Below, one piece after another: positions 16,042 through 25,104 of a stretch of DNA of 64,000 nucleotides. Numbering within the stretch: the first letter of the stretch is position 1; each line of letters opens with the position of its first letter. This DNA comes from Paenibacillus sp. ACRRY (GTDB lineage Bacteria; Bacillota; Bacilli; Paenibacillales; Paenibacillaceae): assembly GCF_022346995.1 (NCBI RefSeq), contig NZ_JAKRNM010000001.1, positions 248,001 to 312,000 of the forward strand, written 5' to 3'. The translations under genes and the position numbers were made by a program. The notes beneath the pieces were generated by a model. It did not search any database. It saw nothing but the letters and a program-made list of their open reading frames with translations, and was not told where the DNA came from.

Positions 16042-18093
16042 ATGAAAAAACTAATCAGTATGTTATGCACGGCAGTGCTTGTGGTCACTCCCGTAAAGAG
16101 TGTTATGGCAGAGGAAAATAAGAGCTCGACGATTGAGGTTCAGGCAAACAAAATTGCCACAGAGTTGGTGGGGAACTACGGTGTCACAAGTCTCCAATAT
16201 GCCATTAGGTCTAAAAGCAAGGTCATTTTGTCAGACAGCGTTGGACTTCAGGACAAGGCATCACAGATACCAGTGGACAAAGAGAGCATGTTCGGTATTG
16301 GTTCGGTGAGCAAGATGGTTGTCACGGCTGCTACCATGATGCTCGTCGATTCCGGGAAAGTAGATTTGGATAAGCCTCTTACTACCTATATTCAGGACTT
16401 TGAGATGGCGGATGCAAGGTATACTCAAATTACACCGCGAATGCTGATGAATCATTCATCAGGACTCTACGGCACACACTATGGGAACAGTATGTTGTTT
16501 GACGATAATGATACACGCAATCATGATGAACTTCTGCTCAAACTGAAGTCTGAAAAACTGAAATCTAAGCCTGGTGCTTATTCCGTCTATTGCAACGATG
16601 GCTTTCAATTGCTTGAGATCCTAGTTGAACGAGTGAGTGGGTTAAGCTACAGCGATTATGTTGCCAAGTTTATCAGTTATCCGCTGCAGCTGGAAGCAAC
16701 CAAGACACCACTGGATTCATTCGATCGAGAACGATTATCTGAGACATACTGGCCTACGATGGAAATGAAAATGCCAGTTGAAAATGCCAATATTCTCGGC
16801 ACAGGTGGAATATACTCTACTGCAGAAGAATTAACCCAATTCGCTGAGGTGTTAATGGGGAACAAGCCGGATATTCTGTCCAAATCCGCTGCAGAATCCA
16901 TGCAAAATCATGAATATCGTAATGGAATCTGGGTGTCTGAAGAGAGAAATACCTTCAACTATGGTCTTGGATGGGATTCTGTAGCGCTTGCACCGTTCAG
17001 TGATTATGGCATTACTGCTCTTACCAAAGGTGGAGACACCATGATGTATCACGCATCGTTAATCACAATACCTGAACACGATATTTCAATGGCGGTTCTA
17101 TCTTCAGGTGGGTCTTCCATCTACAATCAATTGTTTGCCAGTAAAGTCCTGCTTGAAGTATTGAAGGATCAAAATATCATAGATGAGATCCATCCGGATC
17201 AGATATTCACATCCCCCGTTAAAGCGACAATGCCAACGGAGTTGACGGCATATTCTGGTCTGTATGGTACGGTAGGCGCAACGTTGAAAATAGACATTCA
17301 AAACGGCGAATTCAAACTGCCTGCCTTGCAGGGAGGACTTATCCCGGAGCAGAACTATGTGTACACAGGTGAAGGACAATTTACAAGCCCCGACGGAAGC
17401 GTGAAGATCAGTTTTGAGAAAGAAAATAAAGACAAGATATATGTTAAAGTTATGGCGAATATTGCGTTGCCTGGTTTAGGCCAAATGGTGATGAACACCT
17501 ATGATTATCAGAAATTGGAGCATAATGCTCTGGATTCAGCAACGAAAGAGAAGTGGGAGGCTCGCAACGGATCGAAATATTACGCACTGGATGAAAAAAT
17601 AACGTCGATCTTTTATCTGCTTCCTTCAATGCTGATCAAGAATCTGACCGTTGATACAGAGAACGGTTACGCCAATGGCACGTTAGTTGTTGATCCGAAC
17701 CACGCTGTAAACGTCGCGCAGATTCCTGTGACCAACGGAAGAGACGCATTCGATCTGGAACTCTATACCAGGAATAATGCTGAGATTTTGATTCAGAATG
17801 GACAGGAGTATATTGCGGAAGATGCCATTACACCGATCTTTGGCGGTAGAACAGGGAAGACTACCATTCCGGCGAGCGGTCAAGCCCGCTGGTATGCTAT
17901 CGACTCTCGTTCTGCGAACAAATCGTTGACTGTGGATTCGCCGAATGGCGGAGGTTACGCTGTATATAATGAGCAGGGCGAAGTGGTACACTTTTCTGTA
18001 GCAACCCCTCAACAATCCATTGTGCTTCCGAAAGAAGGATTTATCGTCTTCGGTGGTGAAGCCGGCGATGTCTTCAAGATCCATTTAAAGTAA
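16042..18093 (+). CDS. Exported serine hydrolase, beta-lactamase/penicillin-binding-protein-like
   Basis: A 683-residue secreted enzyme of the serine beta-lactamase-like (class C/esterase EstB/D-aminopeptidase) family. A Sec signal peptide (about 1-23, ending VMA) precedes the catalytic domain with the SxxK motif Ser88-Val-Ser-Lys91 and Tyr183-x-Asn185. The C-terminal 300 residues form extra beta-rich domains as in FmtA/Pbp-related and esterase members. ATG 16042 follows GAGGAAGGAAG by 5 bases; the ORF opens earlier at 15976 without a ribosome site. It lies just after an AgrAC-like pair but has its own terminator. Substrate (peptide, ester or cell-wall stem) is unknown. Confidence 0.85.
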   Translation: MKKLISMLCTAVLVVTPVKSVMAEENKSSTIEVQANKIATELVGNYGVTSLQYAIRSKSKVILSDSVGLQDKASQIPVDKESMFGIGSVSKMVVTAATMMLVDSGKVDLDKPLTTYIQDFEMADARYTQITPRMLMNHSSGLYGTHYGNSMLFDDNDTRNHDELLLKLKSEKLKSKPGAYSVYCNDGFQLLEILVERVSGLSYSDYVAKFISYPLQLEATKTPLDSFDRERLSETYWPTMEMKMPVENANILGTGGIYSTAEELTQFAEVLMGNKPDILSKSAAESMQNHEYRNGIWVSEERNTFNYGLGWDSVALAPFSDYGITALTKGGDTMMYHASLITIPEHDISMAVLSSGGSSIYNQLFASKVLLEVLKDQNIIDEIHPDQIFTSPVKATMPTELTAYSGLYGTVGATLKIDIQNGEFKLPALQGGLIPEQNYVYTGEGQFTSPDGSVKISFEKENKDKIYVKVMANIALPGLGQMVMNTYDYQKLEHNALDSATKEKWEARNGSKYYALDEKITSIFYLLPSMLIKNLTVDTENGYANGTLVVDPNHAVNVAQIPVTNGRDAFDLELYTRNNAEILIQNGQEYIAEDAITPIFGGRTGKTTIPASGQARWYAIDSRSANKSLTVDSPNGGGYAVYNEQGEVVHFSVATPQQSIVLPKEGFIVFGGEAGDVFKIHLK

Positions 18094-18124
18094 AACACAG
18101 AATGCATCGAACAAGTTCAATTGC

Positions 18125-18170
18125 AATAACAGATCACGAGCACAAGTTGCTGGGGGTCTGTTATTTTTTT
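18125..18170 (+). terminator. Terminator of the serine hydrolase gene
   Basis: AATAACAGA (18125-18133) pairs with TCTGTTATT (18157-18165), followed by TTTTT. Confidence 0.75.
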
Positions 18171-18278
18171 ATGGGACGAATACTGGAATAAACAGGAAGG
18201 GTTTCTGAGATAAAGAGAGAAAGTAGTGAAATGGTGTTTTGTTTTGGATAGTCTAAATCAAAGGAGACCTGATGACAG

Positions 18279-19034
18279 ATGGAAAACGAAGAACGGTTTT
18301 CAAACCGGGTTGATTCCTATACGAACTACCGCCCGAGTTATCCGAAAGAGGCAATTGATTATCTATACAACTCCGTTGGTTTGCATTCGAACAGTAAGAT
18401 CGCAGATATCGGTGCAGGTACAGGGATCTTCTCGAAATTACTTCTGGAACGTGGAAGCTATGTTATAGCCGTCGAGCCAAATCAGGCCATGCGCACAGCC
18501 GCAGGGCAGATTCTAGAAAATGAACGGAACTTGCAGACAATATCAGGCTCTGCAGAATCTACGGGATTACCTGATCAGTCGGTAGATTTTATTGTGTGCG
18601 CACAGGCGTTTCATTGGTTTGACCGCTTGGCAGCGCAGACCGAGTTTAGGCGGATTTTACAGCCCGGAGGTAAAGTCGTATTAGTCTGGAATTCCCGTCT
18701 TACCACCGGTAACTCGTTTCGTACTGAATACGATCAGCTGCTGCATGCGTACGGAACCGATTATGAGAAAGTAAACCATAAGAACATTTCTGAGTCTGTA
18801 CTCCATTCCTTTTTCAGGGAAGGCACGATGCAGAAAGCGAACTTTCAAATGAGTCAGGAGTTGGACTTCGAGGGGTTGAAAGGCAGATTGCAATCGTCTT
18901 CCTACAGTCCTGAGCCCGGGCATCCCAATTATACTCCGATGATGACTGAGCTTCAGAATATATTTGATCGAAATAAACGGGAGGGTACTGTTCTTTTTGA
19001 TTATGAAACGGAGATATTTTGGGGAGAAGTGTGA
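18279..19034 (+). CDS. Class I SAM-dependent methyltransferase
   Basis: A 251-residue methyltransferase. Motif I is IADIGAGTGIFSKLLLERG (about 40-58), with VIAVEPNQAMR as motif post-I and FIVCAQAFHWFD as motif III. The N-terminal RVDSYTNYRPSYP block is typical of the YcgJ/UbiE-like family that methylates small molecules. AAGGAG lies about 12 bases before the ATG. The substrate cannot be assigned. The small membrane protein follows 58 bases downstream. Confidence 0.87.
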   Translation: MENEERFSNRVDSYTNYRPSYPKEAIDYLYNSVGLHSNSKIADIGAGTGIFSKLLLERGSYVIAVEPNQAMRTAAGQILENERNLQTISGSAESTGLPDQSVDFIVCAQAFHWFDRLAAQTEFRRILQPGGKVVLVWNSRLTTGNSFRTEYDQLLHAYGTDYEKVNHKNISESVLHSFFREGTMQKANFQMSQELDFEGLKGRLQSSSYSPEPGHPNYTPMMTELQNIFDRNKREGTVLFDYETEIFWGEV

Positions 19035-19092
19035 TCAGGCGTTTATGTTCACAAAAACTGAGACAATAATGAATTAGAGGTGTAGTTAGTCC

Positions 19093-19317
19093 ATGATGAG
19101 AAAAATGACATTACAATTCTTTCTTATGCTTGGAGCGGTTCTTATCATCATTGCGGCAATTCCTCTGGTTTTTAACGATCCATATCATGAGGGGCCTTAT
19201 TCTGGTCCTTCAAATGTGTGGGAGCTTGTTCAAATGTTTGCTCGTGACTCATGGGCATCGCTGCTAGCAATCGGCCTTCTTCTTTCGATAGCTTCTGGTT
19301 TCGGGCTCCGGCGATGA
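19093..19317 (+). CDS. Small membrane protein, 74 aa
   Basis: Unrecognised family. Two hydrophobic segments (about 8-28 and 55-70) flank a polar loop containing NDPYHEGPYSGPSNVWE. A GAGGTG site lies upstream of the double ATG. It ends in a good terminator, so it is probably co-transcribed with the methyltransferase. No function proposed. Confidence 0.6.
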   Translation: MMRKMTLQFFLMLGAVLIIIAAIPLVFNDPYHEGPYSGPSNVWELVQMFARDSWASLLAIGLLLSIASGFGLRR

Positions 19318-19367
19318 ATGTATGTATTGTCATGTAAATGGTAGCACTCGTTGAAAAAAAATAATCT

Positions 19368-19406
19368 GCAGCCGCCCACTGAGATCCTGAGAGCGGCTGC
19401 TTTTTT
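19368..19406. terminator. Terminator between convergent genes
   Basis: GCAGCCGC (19368-19375) pairs with GCGGCTGC (19393-19400), followed by six T. An A-run just before the left arm allows partial use from the other strand, for the pucR gene. Confidence 0.8.
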
Positions 19407-19485
19407 AGTGAGATACCAGGCAGAATAGCGAGATGCGTCGCATAGGATGTTTGACGAAATAAGGACTTCATGACCATATAGTCTA

Positions 19486-21114
19486 TTAATCTTTTTGTAG
19501 CAATAAAGGTTCGATCGCTAGCGCTATACGAATTCGTAGACTTTCTGCGGGATCTTTGAGTCTTACCTCCAGGAGTCTTTCGCACTTTTCCAATCTGTAC
19601 ACCACGGTATTCCGATGCACAAAAAGCTGTTTGGATGTTTCGACAAGCTGGCATTGTGTTTCGTAAAAAGCACTCAAGGTACGAAGCAGCTCTTTTCTTT
19701 CGGATTCGTCTGCAATTTGCAATAATCCATCCAGAGTTGATTCGTAAAATTGTTTTAGTTCATCGTGAGGAAGCATATGGAATAAATATCCGATATCCTT
19801 GGCTTGGTAGGATTGGACAAATTGTTTGCGTTTGAATCGGTAGCCGAATTGCAAGGCATTGACTGCTTCTGTATAAGAATGGCGAACGCCGAGCACATTC
19901 GTTGCAGGTTTTCCGATGCCAACTGACATGCTCATTCCATTCTCATGGTGCAGATGTTTGAGCATTTGAATGAGATGCTCGGTGAGCTTCGCCTCGTCCC
20001 AGCCTGACTCCGGGATGGATAGCAGAAGGCAGTAGGTATCATGTTTGGTAAACATGGTGAAGGGGTGTTCTAACGCACCAAAATGACGTTTAATGTGCTC
20101 GTATTGCTCCTCTTGTTCGGTCAAGTTGTCTCCCTTAAGAGCCACCGCCCCCTCGTCATTACGAATAGCCAGCACGACACAAGAATAACCCTTTCTTAGC
20201 CCGTATCTCTTGCCGCGGTTCAGCGCCTCCTGCTCGAAAGTGATATATCCCTCGATCAAATCGGAAAAAAACTCGTTTTTATGCCTACGGGAACGCTCCT
20301 TGACTGCTTGGGATTTGGTCAGCTCCATTCCAATCACGTTGGAGGCTTGTTCAAGCGTTAAACCATAAAGACTGGTCCCTTGATCCGGCGAATGAAAAGA
20401 TAACAAATAGCCTTCGTGGCGGTAAGTTTTAACCGGATATATTAACATGCAGCAGCGATCCCGAAGGGATGAGTCGATTAAACACAACGATGTTGGACTA
20501 GAGGTATCGGATAAGTCTTGAAGTGCAGGAACAGCAGCAGCAGTGAGCTCAGTAATGTTTGCATTCTGATTGGTGGCAGCAATGGTTTTCCATTTGTTAT
20601 TTAGCAGGATGACTGGGGATGAAAGCAGTTTGGACAAGGAATGGACAATACCGGAAATTCCTTTACCTCGCATGATCATTTCGGAGAATTTTTTGTGAAT
20701 GCTAAGTGCATATTGGAGTTCGTCGCTCTTATTGTTCAGAATAACACTGGTCGATCGTTGCAAAATTTCACCGAGGGATAGGCATACATCAGAAATTTCG
20801 ATGATAGGAAATTCGATCTGATCGGCTTCACGTAATATTTCATCAGGGATCGGAAGTTCAAAGCGCTTGGTCTTGATGGCCAAACCCGAGCAGCGAAGCC
20901 GCTGCATGTCCCTAATCAGGTGAATGAAAACCTCCGGTTGCTGTTTCATAAAATAGCCGTTGGTCAGCAAGAGCTCGTTTGGCCTCAAATACCGTATGAT
21001 ATCAGGACAGTCCATAATGTTAACGGTTTGAACCTCGCGCGTAAGACCCTTGTGCCCAGTAATCACTCTGGCATCATCGTAAATGCCGTTATTGAGCAAA
21101 TCTATCAGCAGCAC
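19486..21114 (-). CDS. PucR family transcriptional regulator (cluster 1)
   Basis: A 542-residue regulator. The N-terminal PucR sensor domain (about 1-115) contains REVQTVNIMDCPDIIRYLRPNE-type sequence and GLAIKTKRF. A GGDEF-like middle region follows, and the C-terminal PucR helix-turn-helix (about 480-540) has VETSKQLFVHRNTVVYRLEK. I use GTG 21114 because a strong promoter (TTTACT, 17 bases, TATATT) lies between it and the longer TTG start at 21240; AAAGGG lies 9 bases upstream. Family members control purine, allantoin and other nitrogen-ring catabolism. It is divergent from the amidohydrolase cluster, its probable target, and similar to the second PucR at 45323. Confidence 0.85.
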   Translation of the reverse strand: MLLIDLLNNGIYDDARVITGHKGLTREVQTVNIMDCPDIIRYLRPNELLLTNGYFMKQQPEVFIHLIRDMQRLRCSGLAIKTKRFELPIPDEILREADQIEFPIIEISDVCLSLGEILQRSTSVILNNKSDELQYALSIHKKFSEMIMRGKGISGIVHSLSKLLSSPVILLNNKWKTIAATNQNANITELTAAAVPALQDLSDTSSPTSLCLIDSSLRDRCCMLIYPVKTYRHEGYLLSFHSPDQGTSLYGLTLEQASNVIGMELTKSQAVKERSRRHKNEFFSDLIEGYITFEQEALNRGKRYGLRKGYSCVVLAIRNDEGAVALKGDNLTEQEEQYEHIKRHFGALEHPFTMFTKHDTYCLLLSIPESGWDEAKLTEHLIQMLKHLHHENGMSMSVGIGKPATNVLGVRHSYTEAVNALQFGYRFKRKQFVQSYQAKDIGYLFHMLPHDELKQFYESTLDGLLQIADESERKELLRTLSAFYETQCQLVETSKQLFVHRNTVVYRLEKCERLLEVRLKDPAESLRIRIALAIEPLLLQKD

Positions 21115-21149
21115 ATCGACCCATCCCTTTCTGGAACAAGTTAAACTAT

Positions 21150-21166
21150 TGTTAAGTAATATAACA
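21150..21166. promoter_or_regulatory. TnrA/GlnR-type nitrogen box
   Basis: TGTTAAGTAATATAACA matches 16 of 17 positions of the TnrA/GlnR consensus (TGTNANAWWWTMTNACA). It overlaps the -10 of the pucR promoter, a position that predicts repression of pucR, or shared control with the divergent cluster. Confidence 0.65.
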
Positions 21167-21186
21167 TTATGATCCTTGTGAGTAAA
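21158..21186 (-). promoter_or_regulatory. Promoter of pucR (cluster 1)
   Basis: Minus strand TTTACT (21186-21181), 17 bases, TATATT (21163-21158). Its start site lies about 35 bases before GTG 21114 and supports that start. Confidence 0.65.
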
Positions 21187-21318
21187 TATCTTTGGTTTGT
21201 TCGTCCAATAATCCAAATTATTTTTATCTTTATCATCCAATGACTTCCCCCAGCAGAGTGGAATATGCTTGAATTGTTTTTAACATGTAACAAAAGCGTA
21301 CATGATTGGAGGGCTGTC

Positions 21319-22530
21319 ATGGTTGATTTGCTTATTACCGATACCGTGTTATCCAAGGATGGAAGGCGAATGGATGTGGGGGTATCCTCAGGTAAAATTG
21401 CATTTATCTCACCATCCGGTGAAGGGATATCCGAAGCTATGAATGTCGTTCAAGCCAAAGGAGGTTTGTTGCTGCCCGGCTTGGTCGAGCCGCATATTCA
21501 CCTGGAAAAAGCCTATTTACTGGATGTCATGGATCGGGATGCAGATTCTCTCCAAGACGCAATTCAGATAACGGCTAAACTGAAAAGTTCTTTTACAGAC
21601 GAGGACATGAACGAGCGGTCGCTTGCTGCCATTCGTCAAGCCGTGAGCAATGGTGTTACCCATATGCGCTGCCATGCCGAAGTTGATCCGATTCTTGGGC
21701 TCAGGGCCATGGAGTCGGCTCTCCATCTGAAACAATCTTTAAGAGATCAACTGGATCTGCAGGTGGTTGCCTTTCCGCAAGAAGGCGTATTCAGAAGTCC
21801 TGGGACGGAAGAGTTAATGGAGGAAGCGCTGCGTATGGGGGCTGATGTCATCGGAGGAATCACTTATCAGGATGAATGCCTGGAAGAGCACTTGGATTTT
21901 ACATTTGGTCTGGCTGAAAAATACGGGAAACCGCTGGATTTTCATACGGATTTTTCGGACAATCCCCATGATCGTGCTGTTGCGGAAATAGCCAGAAGGA
22001 CACTCACCACAGGAATGCAGGGGCAGGTATCTGCAGGACATGTAACCTCGCTTGGTTCTATGCCTGAGCATGAAACCATGGATATCGCGGAACTTCTGCA
22101 TCGAGCCAGGATTAGCGTCATTACGCTACCGATGACTGACCTGTTTTTAAATGGTCGGGGAGATGCGGAAGGGCCGCGAAGAGGCTTGGCGCCGGTGAAA
22201 TTGTTACAGGAATGCAGTGTGAATGTAGCAATTGGCGTCAATAATGTCCGCAACGCGTTTACACCGTTTGGCAAAGCGGATCCGTTAGAGGTCGCCTGGC
22301 TTCTGGCAGTAACTTCGTACATGGGTGGGGAAAGGGATGCCCTTGCGTTGATCAATATGCTGACATATAACGCTGCACAGGCTTTGGGTATTAAGAATTA
22401 TGGAATGAAGGTAGGCGCTCCGGCAGATATGGTATTGTTCCGGGAACGATCAGAAAGGGATGTGCTGCTCGGTAAGCCGGAAACGCGTACGGTTTGGAAA
22501 TCGGGAGTGCAGGTTGGGAGTACGAAATAG
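21319..22530 (+). CDS. Cytosine-deaminase-like amidohydrolase A
   Basis: A 403-residue metal-dependent hydrolase of the CodA/AtzC-like amidohydrolase group. The HxH metal motif is EPHIHLEK (about 58-65). Further ligands are His in LDFHTDFSDN and AGHVTSLGSM. At the catalytic Asp position the sequence reads GVNNVRNAFTPFG, with Asn308 where cytosine deaminase and the paralog downstream have Asp, and the CodA Glu after HxD is Phe. ATG 21319 follows TTGGAGG by 6 bases. It probably acts on a nitrogen-containing ring or amide, but the altered residues mean a different substrate or reduced activity is possible. It is first of a cluster divergent from PucR. Confidence 0.82.
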   Translation: MVDLLITDTVLSKDGRRMDVGVSSGKIAFISPSGEGISEAMNVVQAKGGLLLPGLVEPHIHLEKAYLLDVMDRDADSLQDAIQITAKLKSSFTDEDMNERSLAAIRQAVSNGVTHMRCHAEVDPILGLRAMESALHLKQSLRDQLDLQVVAFPQEGVFRSPGTEELMEEALRMGADVIGGITYQDECLEEHLDFTFGLAEKYGKPLDFHTDFSDNPHDRAVAEIARRTLTTGMQGQVSAGHVTSLGSMPEHETMDIAELLHRARISVITLPMTDLFLNGRGDAEGPRRGLAPVKLLQECSVNVAIGVNNVRNAFTPFGKADPLEVAWLLAVTSYMGGERDALALINMLTYNAAQALGIKNYGMKVGAPADMVLFRERSERDVLLGKPETRTVWKSGVQVGSTK

Positions 22531-22600
22531 AAAGAATAGTACAACTGCGGAATCAGGTGTTATTTACACAATTCGATCACAATGTGAAGGGGACGAATCT

Positions 22601-23821
22601 ATGGAGAGAAAGTTAACCATCATTAAAAATGTCAAATGGGCGGATGAGCTGTTCGATCTAACGATCGATCGAACGACGGGAACGATCATCAGCATTGTAA
22701 CAGCCGCAACCCATGCGGAGTTTGCATCTGGAGGTACCAACCATAACGCGGCAAATGTCTTTGAAGCGGATGGTCTGCATTACGTTCCGCCGATGGCAGA
22801 TATGCATATCCACCTGGACAAACATTTCCTTGGCGAGCCGTGGAAGACACTGCAGCCCTTTGTCACCCTGCCTGGCCAGTTGAAATTCGAGAAACGCATG
22901 CTGGGAGAACTTCCGACTGGAGCAGGAGAACGCGCTAAACGGTTGCTCGATTTAATGCTGTCCCAAGGTACGGCCAAGATACGGACACATGTTGACGTCG
23001 ATCCGCAAATCGGCCTCTCGCATCTGGAGGAGATATTGGAAGTTCGAGATTTATATCGAGGCCGCATGGATATGGAGATCGTTGCATTTCCTCAACAAGG
23101 ACTACTTCGATCCGAGTCTGTAGCCGTCATGCGGCAAGCGCTTCGCGCTGGAGCCGACTATGTAGGTGGTGTGGATCCGGCCGGGCTGGACCGCCGAGTG
23201 GACGCCAGCCTGGAAGCGATGTTTGAGCTAGGGGCAGAATTTGCTGCGGGAATCGACTTACATCTGCATGACCCGGATCACCTCGGGACATACACGATCG
23301 ATCGTTTTGCTGACTTAACGGAACAAGCAGGCATGTCCGGCCGCACTTCAGTGAGCCACGCCTATTGTTTGGGTCAAGTTAGTGAAGCAGAGGTTCGTTC
23401 ATTGGCGGAAAAGCTGTGTGCGACCGGCGTATCCATCATGACAAGTGCACCTATCGATAGGCCTATGCCGCCCATTAAGCTATTGCTGGAAGCGGGAGTA
23501 GCTGTACATGTCGGTTCAGATAATATTCTGGATTCCTGGAGTCCATTCGGCAATGGCGATATGCTCTCACGTGGGTCGCGACTAGCTGAAGCATCCGGTT
23601 GGGTAGAAGACCACTGGTTGCTTGAGACATACAAGCTTATTTCCAATGCGCCGTTAACTCCAAAAGTGGGTGATCGCGGTAATTTCTCATTAGTAAATGC
23701 CCTGAATGCGATGCATGCGCTGGCAGCGGCACCTCCAAGAGAAGCGGTATTCTCGGGAGGTGTACTTGTTGGAGGCCGTGCGTTCCCGACCAGCAGGCAC
23801 ATGGCAGAGATCCATTCATAA
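22601..23821 (+). CDS. Cytosine-deaminase-like amidohydrolase B
   Basis: A 406-residue paralog of the preceding gene, with the same block order: HxH in MADMHIHLDK, then IRTHVDVDP, IVAFPQQG, DLHLHDPDH, SVSHAYCLG and VHVGSDNILDSWSPFGNGDM. Here the catalytic Asp is present (Asp307), so this copy keeps the standard metal site. ATG 22601 follows AAGGGG by 8 bases. CodA/AtzC-like enzymes remove amino or alkylamino groups from pyrimidines and triazines. The exact ring is unknown. It is likely co-transcribed with amidohydrolase A, 70 bases apart, and ends in a terminator. Confidence 0.83.
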   Translation: MERKLTIIKNVKWADELFDLTIDRTTGTIISIVTAATHAEFASGGTNHNAANVFEADGLHYVPPMADMHIHLDKHFLGEPWKTLQPFVTLPGQLKFEKRMLGELPTGAGERAKRLLDLMLSQGTAKIRTHVDVDPQIGLSHLEEILEVRDLYRGRMDMEIVAFPQQGLLRSESVAVMRQALRAGADYVGGVDPAGLDRRVDASLEAMFELGAEFAAGIDLHLHDPDHLGTYTIDRFADLTEQAGMSGRTSVSHAYCLGQVSEAEVRSLAEKLCATGVSIMTSAPIDRPMPPIKLLLEAGVAVHVGSDNILDSWSPFGNGDMLSRGSRLAEASGWVEDHWLLETYKLISNAPLTPKVGDRGNFSLVNALNAMHALAAAPPREAVFSGGVLVGGRAFPTSRHMAEIHS

Positions 23822-23839
23822 CTATTTTTTGCTAGGAGT

Positions 23840-23879
23840 AAAAAGCAGTGCGTCCTTTGTCGATGCGTTGCTTTTTTTT
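23840..23879 (+). terminator. Terminator after amidohydrolase B
   Basis: AAAAAGCA (23840-23847) pairs with TGCTTTTT (23869-23876). The stem continues imperfectly inward and the T run extends to 23879. Confidence 0.65.
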
Positions 23880-23895
23880 GTTTGCGGGAGTAGAG

Positions 23896-24007
23896 CGTAT
23901 AAAAAATTAGATATTTTGTGTGGTCACGTAACTATTGTTGACACGTATGCCGGGGTGTAGATTTTCTTTTGGTGTATCAGTCCAAGATGCGTTGAATTTT
24001 TTATACG
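23896..24007. repeat. Spaced perfect 13-bp inverted repeat upstream of the importer genes
   Basis: CGTATAAAAAATT (23896-23908) and its exact reverse complement AATTTTTTATACG (23995-24007) are 86 bases apart. TTGACA (23938-23943) lies between them. This could be a looped operator pair for the PucR regulator or a second control site for the importer. Confidence 0.5.
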
Positions 24008-24105
24008 ATTACACCAATGACTAGGGGGTCTCAACAGCGTATTATTCTTGTAAGAAGAAAATAACGTTAGATAAACTTACACGAATAAGAAAAGGAGGGA
24101 TGTAT

Positions 24106-25086
24106 TTGATTTACGACACCAAGCATCGTTACGTAGAAAAGCGGGAGAAAGGCATGCGTCGTAGTGCCTTTGCATATCGCATCCAAAACATAAAAAGGCA
24201 TTGGTTGCTATTGGTCATGGTCTTACCAGGTATCATCTATCTGTTCATCAACAACTACTTGCCGATGTTTGGCATAATCATTGCGTTTAAAAATGTCAAT
24301 TTCGCAAAGGGGATATGGGGAAGCGACTGGGTAGGTTTTGACAACTTCGCTTACCTGTTCCAAACGCAGGATGCCTGGGTGATTACCCGAAACACATTAT
24401 TGTACAATGGTGCGTTTATCGTGCTTGGAACGATACTCTCCGTAGCCGTCGCGGTATTACTAAATGAAGTAAGAAAAAGATTCGTCTCTCGCTTGTATCA
24501 GAGCATTATTTTACTCCCTTACCTCATCTCAATGGTTATTGTCGCTTACTTGGTACTAGCCTTGCTAAACGAGGAGAATGGGTTCATCAACCATTACGTG
24601 CTTCCTTGGCTGGGAATCGATTCGGTGTCGTGGTATGCAGACGCAGGGAAATGGCCTTACATATTAAGTGTCGTGTACCTGTGGAAAAATGTTGGTTATA
24701 CCTGCATCGTCTATCTGGCCTCCATCGTAGGCATCAGCCAGGAATACTACGAATCGGCTACGCTGGACGGAGCTTCCAAGTGGAGGCAAGTTTGGAGCAT
24801 CACCCTTCCTCTGATTAAACCCACAATGGTCATTCTGGTTCTGCTTTCGGTTGGACGCATTTTCAATTCCGATTTTGGTCTGTTCTATCAGGTCCCGTTG
24901 AATTCAGGTGCACTGCAAACCACTACGGATGTCATTGACATTTATGTTTACCGTGGATTGATGACTTTCGGGGACTTTGGAATGTCATCCGCAGCAGGGC
25001 TATACCAGTCCATCGTCGGTTTTCTGTTAGTCTTGACGACCAATGCGTTTGTTCGCCGAAAAGACAAGGATCTGGCTCTGTTTTAG
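24106..25086 (+). CDS. ABC transporter permease, LplB family
   Basis: A 326-residue inner-membrane permease with six helices. The binding-protein-dependent transport motif EAA is visible as YYESATLDGASKWRQVWSITLPLIKP (the ATPase-coupling loop, about 218-243). The FKNVNFAKGIWGSDWVGFDNF block is typical of LplB/CUT1 sugar permeases. I use TTG 24106 because AAGGAGGG leaves no spacing for ATG 24100. It is followed by the partner permease and a binding lipoprotein. No ATPase gene is present, so a shared MsmX-type ATPase is expected. Confidence 0.87.
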   Translation: MIYDTKHRYVEKREKGMRRSAFAYRIQNIKRHWLLLVMVLPGIIYLFINNYLPMFGIIIAFKNVNFAKGIWGSDWVGFDNFAYLFQTQDAWVITRNTLLYNGAFIVLGTILSVAVAVLLNEVRKRFVSRLYQSIILLPYLISMVIVAYLVLALLNEENGFINHYVLPWLGIDSVSWYADAGKWPYILSVVYLWKNVGYTCIVYLASIVGISQEYYESATLDGASKWRQVWSITLPLIKPTMVILVLLSVGRIFNSDFGLFYQVPLNSGALQTTTDVIDIYVYRGLMTFGDFGMSSAAGLYQSIVGFLLVLTTNAFVRRKDKDLALF

Positions 25087-25104
25087 TAAAAGGGGGTGGC
25101 CAAC

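Noticed and set aside
21115..21240. Longer N-terminus for the cluster-1 PucR from TTG 21240
   Set aside because: The added residues match nothing in the family and the predicted promoter lies inside this stretch, so GTG 21114 fits better.
23927..23943. Possible third nitrogen box before the importer genes
   Set aside because: CGTAACTATTGTTGACA fits only 13 of 17 positions and lacks the left TGT; it overlaps a TTGACA and is likely chance.
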